A DNA stretch of 64,000 nt from an uncultured Fimbriimonas sp. Its GTDB lineage: Bacteria; Armatimonadota; Fimbriimonadia; Fimbriimonadales; Fimbriimonadaceae. The stretch spans positions 1 to 64,000 of the forward strand of contig CAMFIS010000001.1 in NCBI GenBank assembly GCA_945952345.1, in the 5' to 3' direction. A program made the position numbers and the translations under genes. Numbering within the stretch: the stretch's first letter is position 1; the number at the start of each line of letters is the position of its first letter. The notes below the pieces were generated by a model. It worked only from the letters and a program-made list of their open reading frames with translations. It ran no database searches and was not told where the DNA came from. Below are positions 56,347 through 64,000 of this stretch, piece by piece.

Positions 56347-58005
56347 CTACTTCTTCAGCAACTCCTCAATCGCCGCCATCGCTGGATCAACGCCCGACGA
56401 AAACGCCTTCCAACTCGGCGCGGCAGGAATGTCCGGCGCGATCCACATCCGGTCATCCATCGGCCAAGAACGCTGCCAATACAGATCGGAAACCGTGCCC
56501 GCCATCTTGCTGTAGGGAAGCATGTACGGAATCGACTCACCCACGAAGTTCGGCCGCGATCCCGTCGGCTCGCCCACAAATGTCGCGATGCACGAACGCG
56601 AGATGTCGGTCGTAAAGTTCTGCGCCGCCGAAAACGTATTTCGCCCAGTGATCACATAAAGGTTTCCTTGCTGCGAAATCCTTGGCCGTTGCAGCAAACC
56701 CAGCACGATCGGCTGGCTGAGGAACGTGTTGCCCCCACCATTCCACCGGTTGTCGATGATCAGCCGGTCGATCTTCTTTTCGTCCATCTCCTGATACATG
56801 CGCGGGATGAACTTCGTGAGCGGGTCCTCGGAAATATCACGCACCGCGTTGTATTGAAAGTACATCGCCCTAAGCTCAGGGAGGTACTGACACCAATAGG
56901 GCTTGAAGCGATTCTTCAGCGTTAGGATGTCGCCGGACTTTTCGATCTGCGCCCAGTCGGCTTTGGGCTGGACATCGGTGGAGCAGGCAACTTCGACGTC
57001 TTCCTTCGCACCCGATGCGTTCTCAAGCGTGAACTTAACCTTGTCCTTGGCCGCCGTAACTCCGATGCCATTGAGAACCACCGGGTTCGTAATATAGCTC
57101 GGCGAGAGGGCCAAAATGTCTTGCGAATTGTCTCGCGAAATGAATGGAATCACCTTTTCGACGAGTTGTTCCACTGGTTGACCTTCGACCGCCACCAGCT
57201 TTTTGCCGACGATGTCCTTGAGACTTGTCGCGGCGGCCAAGACATAGATGCCTTCCTTAAACTTGAACAGCTGCACTGGCGGGCGGCGGAGATTCGGCAC
57301 CGAAATTCTGGTGTGTCCGTCGCCAAACGACGCAACGTATCGCATGAATTCGACGATGATCTCGTTGTCGCTAAGCCTCGGAATGCGATCACTGAGATTC
57401 CTGACCATCGCCGCTCGGTCCTTCTCGCTAACGTATCGGTACGGAGCGTAATGAACCCGTCGAAGCTCTCTGTCCAGAAGCCAAAGATCGTATCGCCAAC
57501 CCTCGTCGCGGCTCATTTTGCTCACGTCCTTGGTGGCTGATAGATCTTCCCATCCTTTGTGACCGTGAACGAGCTCGAGATTGGGATCTTTGCGCACGCG
57601 GTCCAGATATCTGTAGCCAGCGTTCATCGCTTGCTCCAGGTATGACCATGCGTGGTCTTCGTCCTTCTTTTGCCCGTAGGCTTTCGCCATTTCGAACAAG
57701 GCGTTGGCGCGCGTTTTCTCAGAGAACGCGCCGAGATCCAGTACGTGCTTTCCGGCTTCGATTGTGATGTCCGGGTGCCCCGCTTTCGCCGCAGCCTGAC
57801 CATAGGTCAACCACACTTGGCCGTCTTGATCGTACAGGTCCAAGGCTTGCCGCAACGTCTTTTCGGCTTCCTCGAACTTGCCGGCGGAGAAAAGCTCGAT
57901 GCCCTTTCCGTATAGGTCGTTGTATTTGATGCCGTCGCTTTGCGCTTGCGCCAAAGCCGACAGTGGCAAAAGTGCCAGGACGAAAGAAAGATGATGGAAT
58001 CGCAT
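56347..58005 (-). CDS. S41 peptidase-like protein with N-terminal TPR
   Basis: NGGGNTFLSQP, TGRNTFSAAQNF; TPR-like ELFSAGKFEEAEKTLRQAL; signal MRFHHLSFVLALLPLSALAQA. Confidence 0.85.
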   Translation of the reverse strand: MRFHHLSFVLALLPLSALAQAQSDGIKYNDLYGKGIELFSAGKFEEAEKTLRQALDLYDQDGQVWLTYGQAAAKAGHPDITIEAGKHVLDLGAFSEKTRANALFEMAKAYGQKKDEDHAWSYLEQAMNAGYRYLDRVRKDPNLELVHGHKGWEDLSATKDVSKMSRDEGWRYDLWLLDRELRRVHYAPYRYVSEKDRAAMVRNLSDRIPRLSDNEIIVEFMRYVASFGDGHTRISVPNLRRPPVQLFKFKEGIYVLAAATSLKDIVGKKLVAVEGQPVEQLVEKVIPFISRDNSQDILALSPSYITNPVVLNGIGVTAAKDKVKFTLENASGAKEDVEVACSTDVQPKADWAQIEKSGDILTLKNRFKPYWCQYLPELRAMYFQYNAVRDISEDPLTKFIPRMYQEMDEKKIDRLIIDNRWNGGGNTFLSQPIVLGLLQRPRISQQGNLYVITGRNTFSAAQNFTTDISRSCIATFVGEPTGSRPNFVGESIPYMLPYSKMAGTVSDLYWQRSWPMDDRMWIAPDIPAAPSWKAFSSGVDPAMAAIEELLKK

Positions 58006-58080
58006 CCCCGGATAAACCCTCACCAGCATTACGATACGGATCGCACGAAAGGTTTCGGGTCCCGAAGGTATCCTTCGCCC

Positions 58081-59550
58081 ATGCCAAAATGGGTTCTGTT
58101 TGGGGTAGCCGCGATGCTGCCCTTCCTGGGTCAGGCGCAAGATGCCAAGAGCATCGAGATTGCGACCTCGATCACCAAGCATTCAATTGACTTGCCTTCA
58201 GGGCGTCTTCAGTACACCGCGCATGCGGCTCAGCTTCCGCTTCGCGATTCCGAAGGGAATACCGAATGCCGGATGTTTTATGTGGCATACACCAAGGACG
58301 ACGCGCGGGCGAAAGATCGTCCGGTCACGTTTGCCTTTAATGGCGGACCCGGCAGTGCGACGATCTGGCTGCACATGGGTGCGCTAGGACCCAAGCGAGC
58401 GCCCATGAATGCCGATGGTTCGCTCCCAACTCCTCCGTACGAAGCGGTGGACAACGCCGACTCGTGGCTCGACTTCACCGATGTGGTGGTAGTGGATGCT
58501 CCGGCAACTGGCTATAGCCGACTCACAAAGGCCGAGTACGGCAAGAAGTATTTCGGCGTTCGGCAAGACATCGAAGCGTTCACAAAGTTCGTAAAGACTT
58601 GGCTGACCGAGCACAATCGCTGGAAGTCCCCCACATTCATTGCCGGTGAAAGCTACGGCGGAATCCGCGGTTCTGGTCTCGCCAACAGCCTATTCCAAGC
58701 CGGCGTCGCCATCAACGGCTTCGTCAGCATCTCGGGCAGCAGCAACTTCCTCACCCTGGACGGCATGCGTGGAAACGACATGACCTACATCGGATTCTTC
58801 CCATCGATGGCCGCGTGCGCTTGGTACCACAAGAAGCTGAACCCAAGGTTCAAGTCGGTCGAGCAAGTGGTAGCCGAAGCAGGCAAATGGACCGACGAAG
58901 AATACGGCCCGGCCTTGCTCAAAGGCAACAGTCTTTCGGCAAAGGAGAAAGAGCACATCGCTGACAAGATGTCGGAGTTTCTTGGTATTAGCAAGAAGTA
59001 CTGCCTTGGATCGAATCTTCGAATTCCTGAGTCCAATTTCTTCAAAGAATTGCTTCGGGAGGAAGGCCTTAGTATTGGCCGCTACGATGGAAGGCTGATC
59101 GCAAAGGAAGAGCTAACCGTTGGTGGACAACAAGCCAACGACCCGAGCGACGACGCGGTCACACCGCCGTTCGTGGCCGCCTTCCATGACTATGCGATGA
59201 ACGATCTCGGAATCAAAACGAGCATGGATTACAACACGTTTGGCAACGTGTATCCGTGGGAGAATCCTCAAGGTAGCTATCCAGAGACTTCGACGGATTT
59301 GCGAAACGTTCTCGCCGCCAACAAGCATCTGCGCGTGCTGTATTGTTGCGGCTACTACGACCTCGCATGTCCTTTCAATGCCACGATCTTCACCGTGAAC
59401 CACATGGGCCTCGATGAGGAACTTCGTTCGCACCTTTCGTTCGAGTACTACCCGGCGGGGCACATGATGTACATCGAACAGGGTAGCCGCAAGAAATTCC
59501 ACGACGACGTGAAGAAGTTCGAAGCGGACTGTTTGAAGGTCGACAAGTAG
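58081..59550 (+). CDS. S10 family serine carboxypeptidase-like protein
   Basis: FAFNGGPGSATIWLHMGALGPKR, AGESYGGIRGS, GYYDLACPF, AGHMMYIEQG; signal peptide. Confidence 0.92.
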   Translation: MPKWVLFGVAAMLPFLGQAQDAKSIEIATSITKHSIDLPSGRLQYTAHAAQLPLRDSEGNTECRMFYVAYTKDDARAKDRPVTFAFNGGPGSATIWLHMGALGPKRAPMNADGSLPTPPYEAVDNADSWLDFTDVVVVDAPATGYSRLTKAEYGKKYFGVRQDIEAFTKFVKTWLTEHNRWKSPTFIAGESYGGIRGSGLANSLFQAGVAINGFVSISGSSNFLTLDGMRGNDMTYIGFFPSMAACAWYHKKLNPRFKSVEQVVAEAGKWTDEEYGPALLKGNSLSAKEKEHIADKMSEFLGISKKYCLGSNLRIPESNFFKELLREEGLSIGRYDGRLIAKEELTVGGQQANDPSDDAVTPPFVAAFHDYAMNDLGIKTSMDYNTFGNVYPWENPQGSYPETSTDLRNVLAANKHLRVLYCCGYYDLACPFNATIFTVNHMGLDEELRSHLSFEYYPAGHMMYIEQGSRKKFHDDVKKFEADCLKVDK

Positions 59551-59557
59551 AAAGTAT

Positions 59558-59614
59558 TTGGGAGAGGTGGGCATCTTGCCCACCACATGTGGGCTGGAAG
59601 CCCACAACTCCCAA
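59558..59614. repeat. Palindromic intergenic element
   Basis: TTGGGAG/CTCCCAA outer arms; GGTGGGCA-TCT-TGCCCACC; TGTGGGCT-GGA-AGCCCACA. Confidence 0.85.
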
Positions 59615-59664
59615 TGCCCCCCCTGTTGGCTCTCCCCTGGATGGTGAGGTGAGCTGATAGATTC

Positions 59665-60411
59665 TTAGGATCCCAGAACCTTGTACTTGATCAGCCAGTT
59701 CTTGATGTCTTCGTAGACTTCCTTTGACCGAGTTTGGTGCACATTGTGCCCTTCGCCAGGATAGGTCTTCCGCTCATTCTCGACCTTGTTCTCGTCCAGC
59801 ACATCCTTCAGGCGAATCGATCGATCCGGTGGAACTGTTGTGTCGTTCTCGCCGTGGATGATGAGGAAAGGAACACGAATCTTCTTCGCGACATCTGCGG
59901 TCGGAGCTGGATATCCTTCCTTCGAAGATAGCCCACCCGCGGTAATGATCGCGGCTTTCAGCCCTGCCCTAGGCTCAGCCGCCAAACCAATGGTCAGGAA
60001 AGCGCCCATGCTGTTTCCGTATGCCGCAATCCGCCGAGAGTCCACATACGGCTGCTGCTTCAGGAGGTCGAGAGCCTTCATGGCTCGCTTCATGTTTTCC
60101 TTGCTGTAGCCGTCGTCGTTACCTGTCGTCACTCCGCCTGCCATTGAGTGTGTATAGTCCACAGCAATGGTCACCATCCCCCACTTCTTGAACTCTTCGG
60201 CCTTGCTGCGGGCGAAAGTTTCGGCCGTGCCTCCCTTTCCATGACTCACGATAATCGCGGGAAATGGGCCGGGTCCGGAGGGGTGCACTAAGATCCCATG
60301 GATCATCCAATTGCCGTCGCGATACGTCCAGTATTCGTTGTTTTGCTGAAAGCTCGACCCTTGGCCAAACTGCAGCGACATCGCCAGAGCGGACAGCGTG
60401 ATGATTCCCAT
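59665..60411 (-). CDS. Dienelactone hydrolase/alpha-beta hydrolase
   Basis: AIIVSHGKGGTAETF, AAYGNSMGAFLT, HGENDTTVPP, GEGHNVH. Confidence 0.85.
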   Translation of the reverse strand: MGIITLSALAMSLQFGQGSSFQQNNEYWTYRDGNWMIHGILVHPSGPGPFPAIIVSHGKGGTAETFARSKAEEFKKWGMVTIAVDYTHSMAGGVTTGNDDGYSKENMKRAMKALDLLKQQPYVDSRRIAAYGNSMGAFLTIGLAAEPRAGLKAAIITAGGLSSKEGYPAPTADVAKKIRVPFLIIHGENDTTVPPDRSIRLKDVLDENKVENERKTYPGEGHNVHQTRSKEVYEDIKNWLIKYKVLGS

Positions 60412-60442
60412 ATCTCTTAGGACGTCTCAAACCGCAATTCGT

Positions 60443-61240
60443 TCAAATCGTGTAAGTACATGGCCACTGCTCGAGAATGGGTACAAATCCGAGGCGGCAC
60501 AGAATCGGAAGGCTCGACGGCTTAGCATCGACGGATAGGTAACGCAGTCCTCGTTGCCTTGCGACTCGGGCACGCGCCCAAACATTCGCCTGGTAGAAAC
60601 CATGTCCTCTGGAACCGGGCAAGGTACCACCGGTGTAGAGCCCGCCAAAAGTAGCTCCGGGTACAACACTCAGCCTTCCAACCGAGACTGGCCTGCCATC
60701 ATCGTAGGTTATAAAACCGGTCTCAACCCCGTCGCCATTGGTCATTGACTCGCGAAGTACGCCAGTGGTGTAAGCAAAGTCTTTTCCGAACACTTCTTCG
60801 GCGACGGCGCGAAAGTCAGCCAAACCCTTCTCGTCGATAACTTTTCGGACCTCTAGTAGTGACTCTGGGATAGGAAAGCTCTCAAGATCGAGCACGAGCG
60901 TGACTTCCTTCTCTCCGACCTCAAAGCCAAAGTCGACGAGCCTGGAAAGAAGATCGGAGGGCTGATCGTGCTCCATCGCAGTCCACTCGAACGAGCGCTC
61001 CATTTCGCGATGGAGGGCAATCTCCCGCTGAATAATCTGGTCTTCAACGCCTACCAAACTCCCAACTGCGAATACACAACAGAATCCGCTGGTCTGGATT
61101 CGGACCACGTAGTCGTCTCGATAGACGACATGCCCAAGTGTGGACCACTCCTGAATTAATCGATCACGAGTTTCGTTTACGGACAACCCAAATCTCCTCG
61201 CTCGGCCACCGGCTCGCCCAAGCCGCATCGATATATTCAT
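60443..61240 (-). CDS. GNAT N-acetyltransferase (start uncertain)
   Basis: GGLYTGGTLPGSRGHGFYQANVWARARVARQRGLRYLSVDAK; true start probably near 61180. Confidence 0.75.
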   Translation of the reverse strand: MNISMRLGRAGGRARRFGLSVNETRDRLIQEWSTLGHVVYRDDYVVRIQTSGFCCVFAVGSLVGVEDQIIQREIALHREMERSFEWTAMEHDQPSDLLSRLVDFGFEVGEKEVTLVLDLESFPIPESLLEVRKVIDEKGLADFRAVAEEVFGKDFAYTTGVLRESMTNGDGVETGFITYDDGRPVSVGRLSVVPGATFGGLYTGGTLPGSRGHGFYQANVWARARVARQRGLRYLSVDAKPSSLPILCRLGFVPILEQWPCTYTI

Positions 61241-61931
61241 ACCGAATCACCTTGTCCGTGGGTGCCTGAATCTCGATGAGTTTCTCGATCTCGAATCCGC
61301 AATCTCGCAATAGGTCGATCATCGGTCCGTGCGGCAAATGGAACTCTTCCGGCTCGTCGGCATTCCACTCCACTCGGTTCATCCCAAAGTAATCCCGCAA
61401 GAGGGTTGGTGTGGCCAGACCTTTCTCGGGAGTGCAGAGCACGGCTATCGGATGGTTCCGAAGAAATACTAACCTCCCTCCCGGTTTAAGAAGCCGGGCC
61501 GCCTCAGGAATCCAGGCATACGGATCAGCCCAGATCGCCGCGCCATATTCGCTAATGGCAAAGTCGAAGCTTTCGTCGGGGAATGGGACTGACTCGGCAT
61601 AGCCTTCGATCAGCGGAAACTCGATCCCAAATTCCTTCTGAAACAGCCTCGCATTGGCTAACTGCTCAGGAGTCGGATCGATGCCCACCGGCTCCGCGCC
61701 GAGCTTTGCCAACCATGCCGACACATAACCAGTCCCGCAGCCTAACTCGATGGTCTTCATACCTCGATACTGACTTAAGTCTCCAAGAGCACAGAGGTCG
61801 GATTCCTTGGCATCCCAGATTCCCCAGGTGATCTCTTCGCTCGCCCACGCTCGTCGGCCAGGTTCGAAAAAGCTCTTGCTGTATTCTCCCCACGCCGTCC
61901 GGGTTCGGGCCAAATAGTCAGGCTCAGTCAT
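61164..61931 (-). CDS. Class I SAM-dependent methyltransferase
   Basis: TIELGCGTGYVSAWLAKLGAEPVGIDPT. Confidence 0.92.
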   Translation of the reverse strand: MTEPDYLARTRTAWGEYSKSFFEPGRRAWASEEITWGIWDAKESDLCALGDLSQYRGMKTIELGCGTGYVSAWLAKLGAEPVGIDPTPEQLANARLFQKEFGIEFPLIEGYAESVPFPDESFDFAISEYGAAIWADPYAWIPEAARLLKPGGRLVFLRNHPIAVLCTPEKGLATPTLLRDYFGMNRVEWNADEPEEFHLPHGPMIDLLRDCGFEIEKLIEIQAPTDKVIRYEYIDAAWASRWPSEEIWVVRKRNS

Positions 61932-62005
61932 GAGGTCATTGTTGCATGTACGGTTCTAGGAATTAGCCCTCCGTCACTCGACATATCCCGGATCATGGGA
62001 GGAGC

Positions 62006-63610
62006 TTAAGACTTCTTTGGTGGAAATACAGGCACAGGAACCGTAGCCATCTTCTCGTGGGTGGCGATCCGGTCGGTTACGTCGACAAACTGGTACGGCT
62101 GCGGGAATGAGGAGTACCAACTCTTGTCCGGTTTTGTTGGTAGCGAGTCTTCAAAGAGGCCGTTGAAAAGCAATCGGAAAGAGTTGACTGGTGTGATGCC
62201 AGGATACAGTTTCTCGCGCACGGCATCGGGAACGAAGAATGCATTGAGGTTCGGGAAGCACTCGTTCACGTCGGTCCGATCCAGTGTAGCCTGATCCAGT
62301 CTTAGTTTCGATCCATGATCTCCCTGCACGATGATCACGGGTTTTTGTTTGGAATCGGCGAGGAGCGTATCCAGCGACTTCAGCAACCGTTGGCCGATGT
62401 AAGTGGCCTGACCCACGTACCCATCGCGATACTGCTGCGCGGTTCCTACGTGCTCCATGTAGTCGCTGCCATCCCAAAAGCCGTAGTTGGACAGCTTTTT
62501 GGGAACGTTGCCTTGGGCATCGAAGACGAAAGGTGGATGCGGCGCCAGGATATGCACCATCACGAATCGCGGCAGCGGATCCTTCACCGCTAGCGAATCA
62601 AGCTGGTCGAAGGCGCTGAGGAGGTTTTCGCGCTTCTGAGCAAACAGTGAATTCGAAGTTGCCTCCAAAGACTTTAACGGCGTCATCTCGATGAGGGCCG
62701 CTTCGATGAGCGAATAGCCACTCTTCGTCTTGAGATTCACATCTGCGCTGTCGAACGAGAGAGGCGGAAAGCCCGTCGTGATCGCGGCATAGATGTAGCC
62801 CTTCTCGCGAAGATACTTGGCCACGGCGCTTTCATCTGTGAGGGATCGAAGAGGATCTCGATCGTCGGTTTTGACCAACTCAGGCGGGATCATATCTTGA
62901 ATGAAACCCATGTTGAGCGATGAGCACACCGACAGCTCGGTTTGGCAATAGTTGCTATGTCCGTCCTTGGCAACATAAAATCCACGCTTTTCTAAACCGT
63001 CGATGAAATCGTCGTTGTTGAAATTCAATGCCCGCTTGAGGGCATCGGACCGACCGTAGCCGTCGAGGATGATGTAGATGATGTCCGGCTTTGGTCCTTC
63101 GACCTTGCCTACCGCCGATAAGTGATCGGCGCTTTTCACCTTGACCCGCGAGATTTGGAAGAGTCCAAAGGCAATTTGGGCCACCGCGACGACAACAAGG
63201 ATGGAACTCAGCAAGTTGAGGAGGCCGTGCCACTTCCACTTCCACGTCATGAGGGCAGCAAGAATAGCGAGGAGCCCGCACCACACGAACATGTAGGTTT
63301 CCACGGGCAGGTCCTGGTTGTGATAGAGCGTGGTTTGCCACGTAAACGAATACGCGAATCCAAGTATGGTTGCCACGAGGACGGCCGAGCGGCCCGATTT
63401 GCGAAAAATGGCGTAGGCGACAGCCCAAAGGATCGCGGTGACGCCAAGTGCGATCGCGAGAGGACGGATCATCATGGTCGCGGGGATGATCACCAGGTTC
63501 GCCGAATAGAGCGAAAGAATGGGGAAGACCGCAAACAGGAAAGGGTAATAGATGCGCGGCTCGGGCCGAGTCGTGGGCTGCGAAGTGGTGGCGTCGGACT
63601 CGGTCATCAC
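62006..63610 (-). CDS. Membrane-anchored sulfatase-like/alkaline-phosphatase-superfamily protein
   Basis: Multi-TM N-terminus, DIIYIILDGYGRSD, VHILAPHPPFVFD, IVQGDHGSK. Confidence 0.82.
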   Translation of the reverse strand: MMTESDATTSQPTTRPEPRIYYPFLFAVFPILSLYSANLVIIPATMMIRPLAIALGVTAILWAVAYAIFRKSGRSAVLVATILGFAYSFTWQTTLYHNQDLPVETYMFVWCGLLAILAALMTWKWKWHGLLNLLSSILVVVAVAQIAFGLFQISRVKVKSADHLSAVGKVEGPKPDIIYIILDGYGRSDALKRALNFNNDDFIDGLEKRGFYVAKDGHSNYCQTELSVCSSLNMGFIQDMIPPELVKTDDRDPLRSLTDESAVAKYLREKGYIYAAITTGFPPLSFDSADVNLKTKSGYSLIEAALIEMTPLKSLEATSNSLFAQKRENLLSAFDQLDSLAVKDPLPRFVMVHILAPHPPFVFDAQGNVPKKLSNYGFWDGSDYMEHVGTAQQYRDGYVGQATYIGQRLLKSLDTLLADSKQKPVIIVQGDHGSKLRLDQATLDRTDVNECFPNLNAFFVPDAVREKLYPGITPVNSFRLLFNGLFEDSLPTKPDKSWYSSFPQPYQFVDVTDRIATHEKMATVPVPVFPPKKS

Positions 63611-64000
63611 CCTCTCCGCGCGAAGAGATAGAGCGTTCGATGGGTTCCTTCGATGGGAAGCTTCGCCACGGTTTCAAACTTAGTGGCAAAGGCGGACTCG
63701 AATCCGGCTTCGTCGTATTCGGCAAAGATGTCCTTGCGAGCGACGAGCATTCGTTGAACCTGAGAGTCTTCCTTAGGCACGAACTCGATGATCACTTGGC
63801 GGCTAACGTCGGCCAAGAACTCGGCAATCTTTCCTAAAGGCGTATTGTTGCCGATGGCGATGTGATGGACCAGCGCCAGGGCAAGGACGACGTCGGCTGG
63901 ACCACGTTGAATCAGGGAATATCGCTCGCGTAGATGCCAGCCAAGGCTCGGCGACGGGTTGCGAAGGTCTTGTTTCAACGGAAGCAAAAGCTCGGACTTT
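63607..64000 (-). CDS. SAM-dependent methyltransferase C-terminal part (truncated by window edge)
   Basis: ADVVLALALVHHIAIGNNTPLGKIAEFLADVSRQVIIEFVPKEDSQVQRML; frame open to window end; 4-nt overlap with sulfatase-like gene. Confidence 0.78.
   Translation of the reverse strand, partial: KSELLLPLKQDLRNPSPSLGWHLRERYSLIQRGPADVVLALALVHHIAIGNNTPLGKIAEFLADVSRQVIIEFVPKEDSQVQRMLVARKDIFAEYDEAGFESAFATKFETVAKLPIEGTHRTLYLFARRG

Noticed and set aside
63122-63631. 169-aa plus-strand ORF antisense to the sulfatase-like gene
   Set aside because: Charged shadow ORF opposite TM-encoding sequence

Overview
Continuous bacterial chromosomal window with dense coding. Family content and style (many prepilin-type pseudopilins, PEP-CTERM, BTAD regulator, S10 peptidases) suggest an Armatimonadota/Fimbriimonas-like organism; the taxonomy is inference only. 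I found no rRNA, CRISPR array, prophage or intact transposase. Main content: a histidine-utilisation operon (hutH-hutU-hutG-hutI, minus strand); a two-gene serine biosynthesis operon with a SerB-SerA fusion; GH1, GH5-like, GH20-like and GH25 enzymes; thyX; a Doc-type toxin/AbrB-type antitoxin pair; a TerC protein followed by a small-ORF/nucleotidyltransferase pair; an ABC-F protein; L33/L32; YajQ; hisC; a six-gene translationally coupled cluster (Ycf46-like AAA ATPase, nucleotidyltransferase, glucuronokinase-like GHMP kinase, two TIM-barrel isomerases, a Gfo/Idh oxidoreductase); a hybrid histidine kinase facing a CHASE4-GGDEF-EAL protein; a PEP-CTERM protein facing a BTAD regulator; and two S10 carboxypeptidase paralogues. 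There are two tRNAs, Leu(CAA) and Val(CAC). The least-explained signals are non-coding: (1) modular palindromic intergenic elements with fixed 2-3 nt cores and compensating stem changes; (2) several MITE-like or nested inverted-repeat cassettes (9216-9458, 10415-10696, 7961-8130, 31014-31145); (3) a recurrent -10-like hexamer followed by exactly 6-7 nt and then the start codon, predicting widespread leaderless transcription; (4) SARP-style 11-bp-phased heptamer repeats upstream of the PEP-CTERM gene. All homology calls are from reading motifs by eye; no searches were run.
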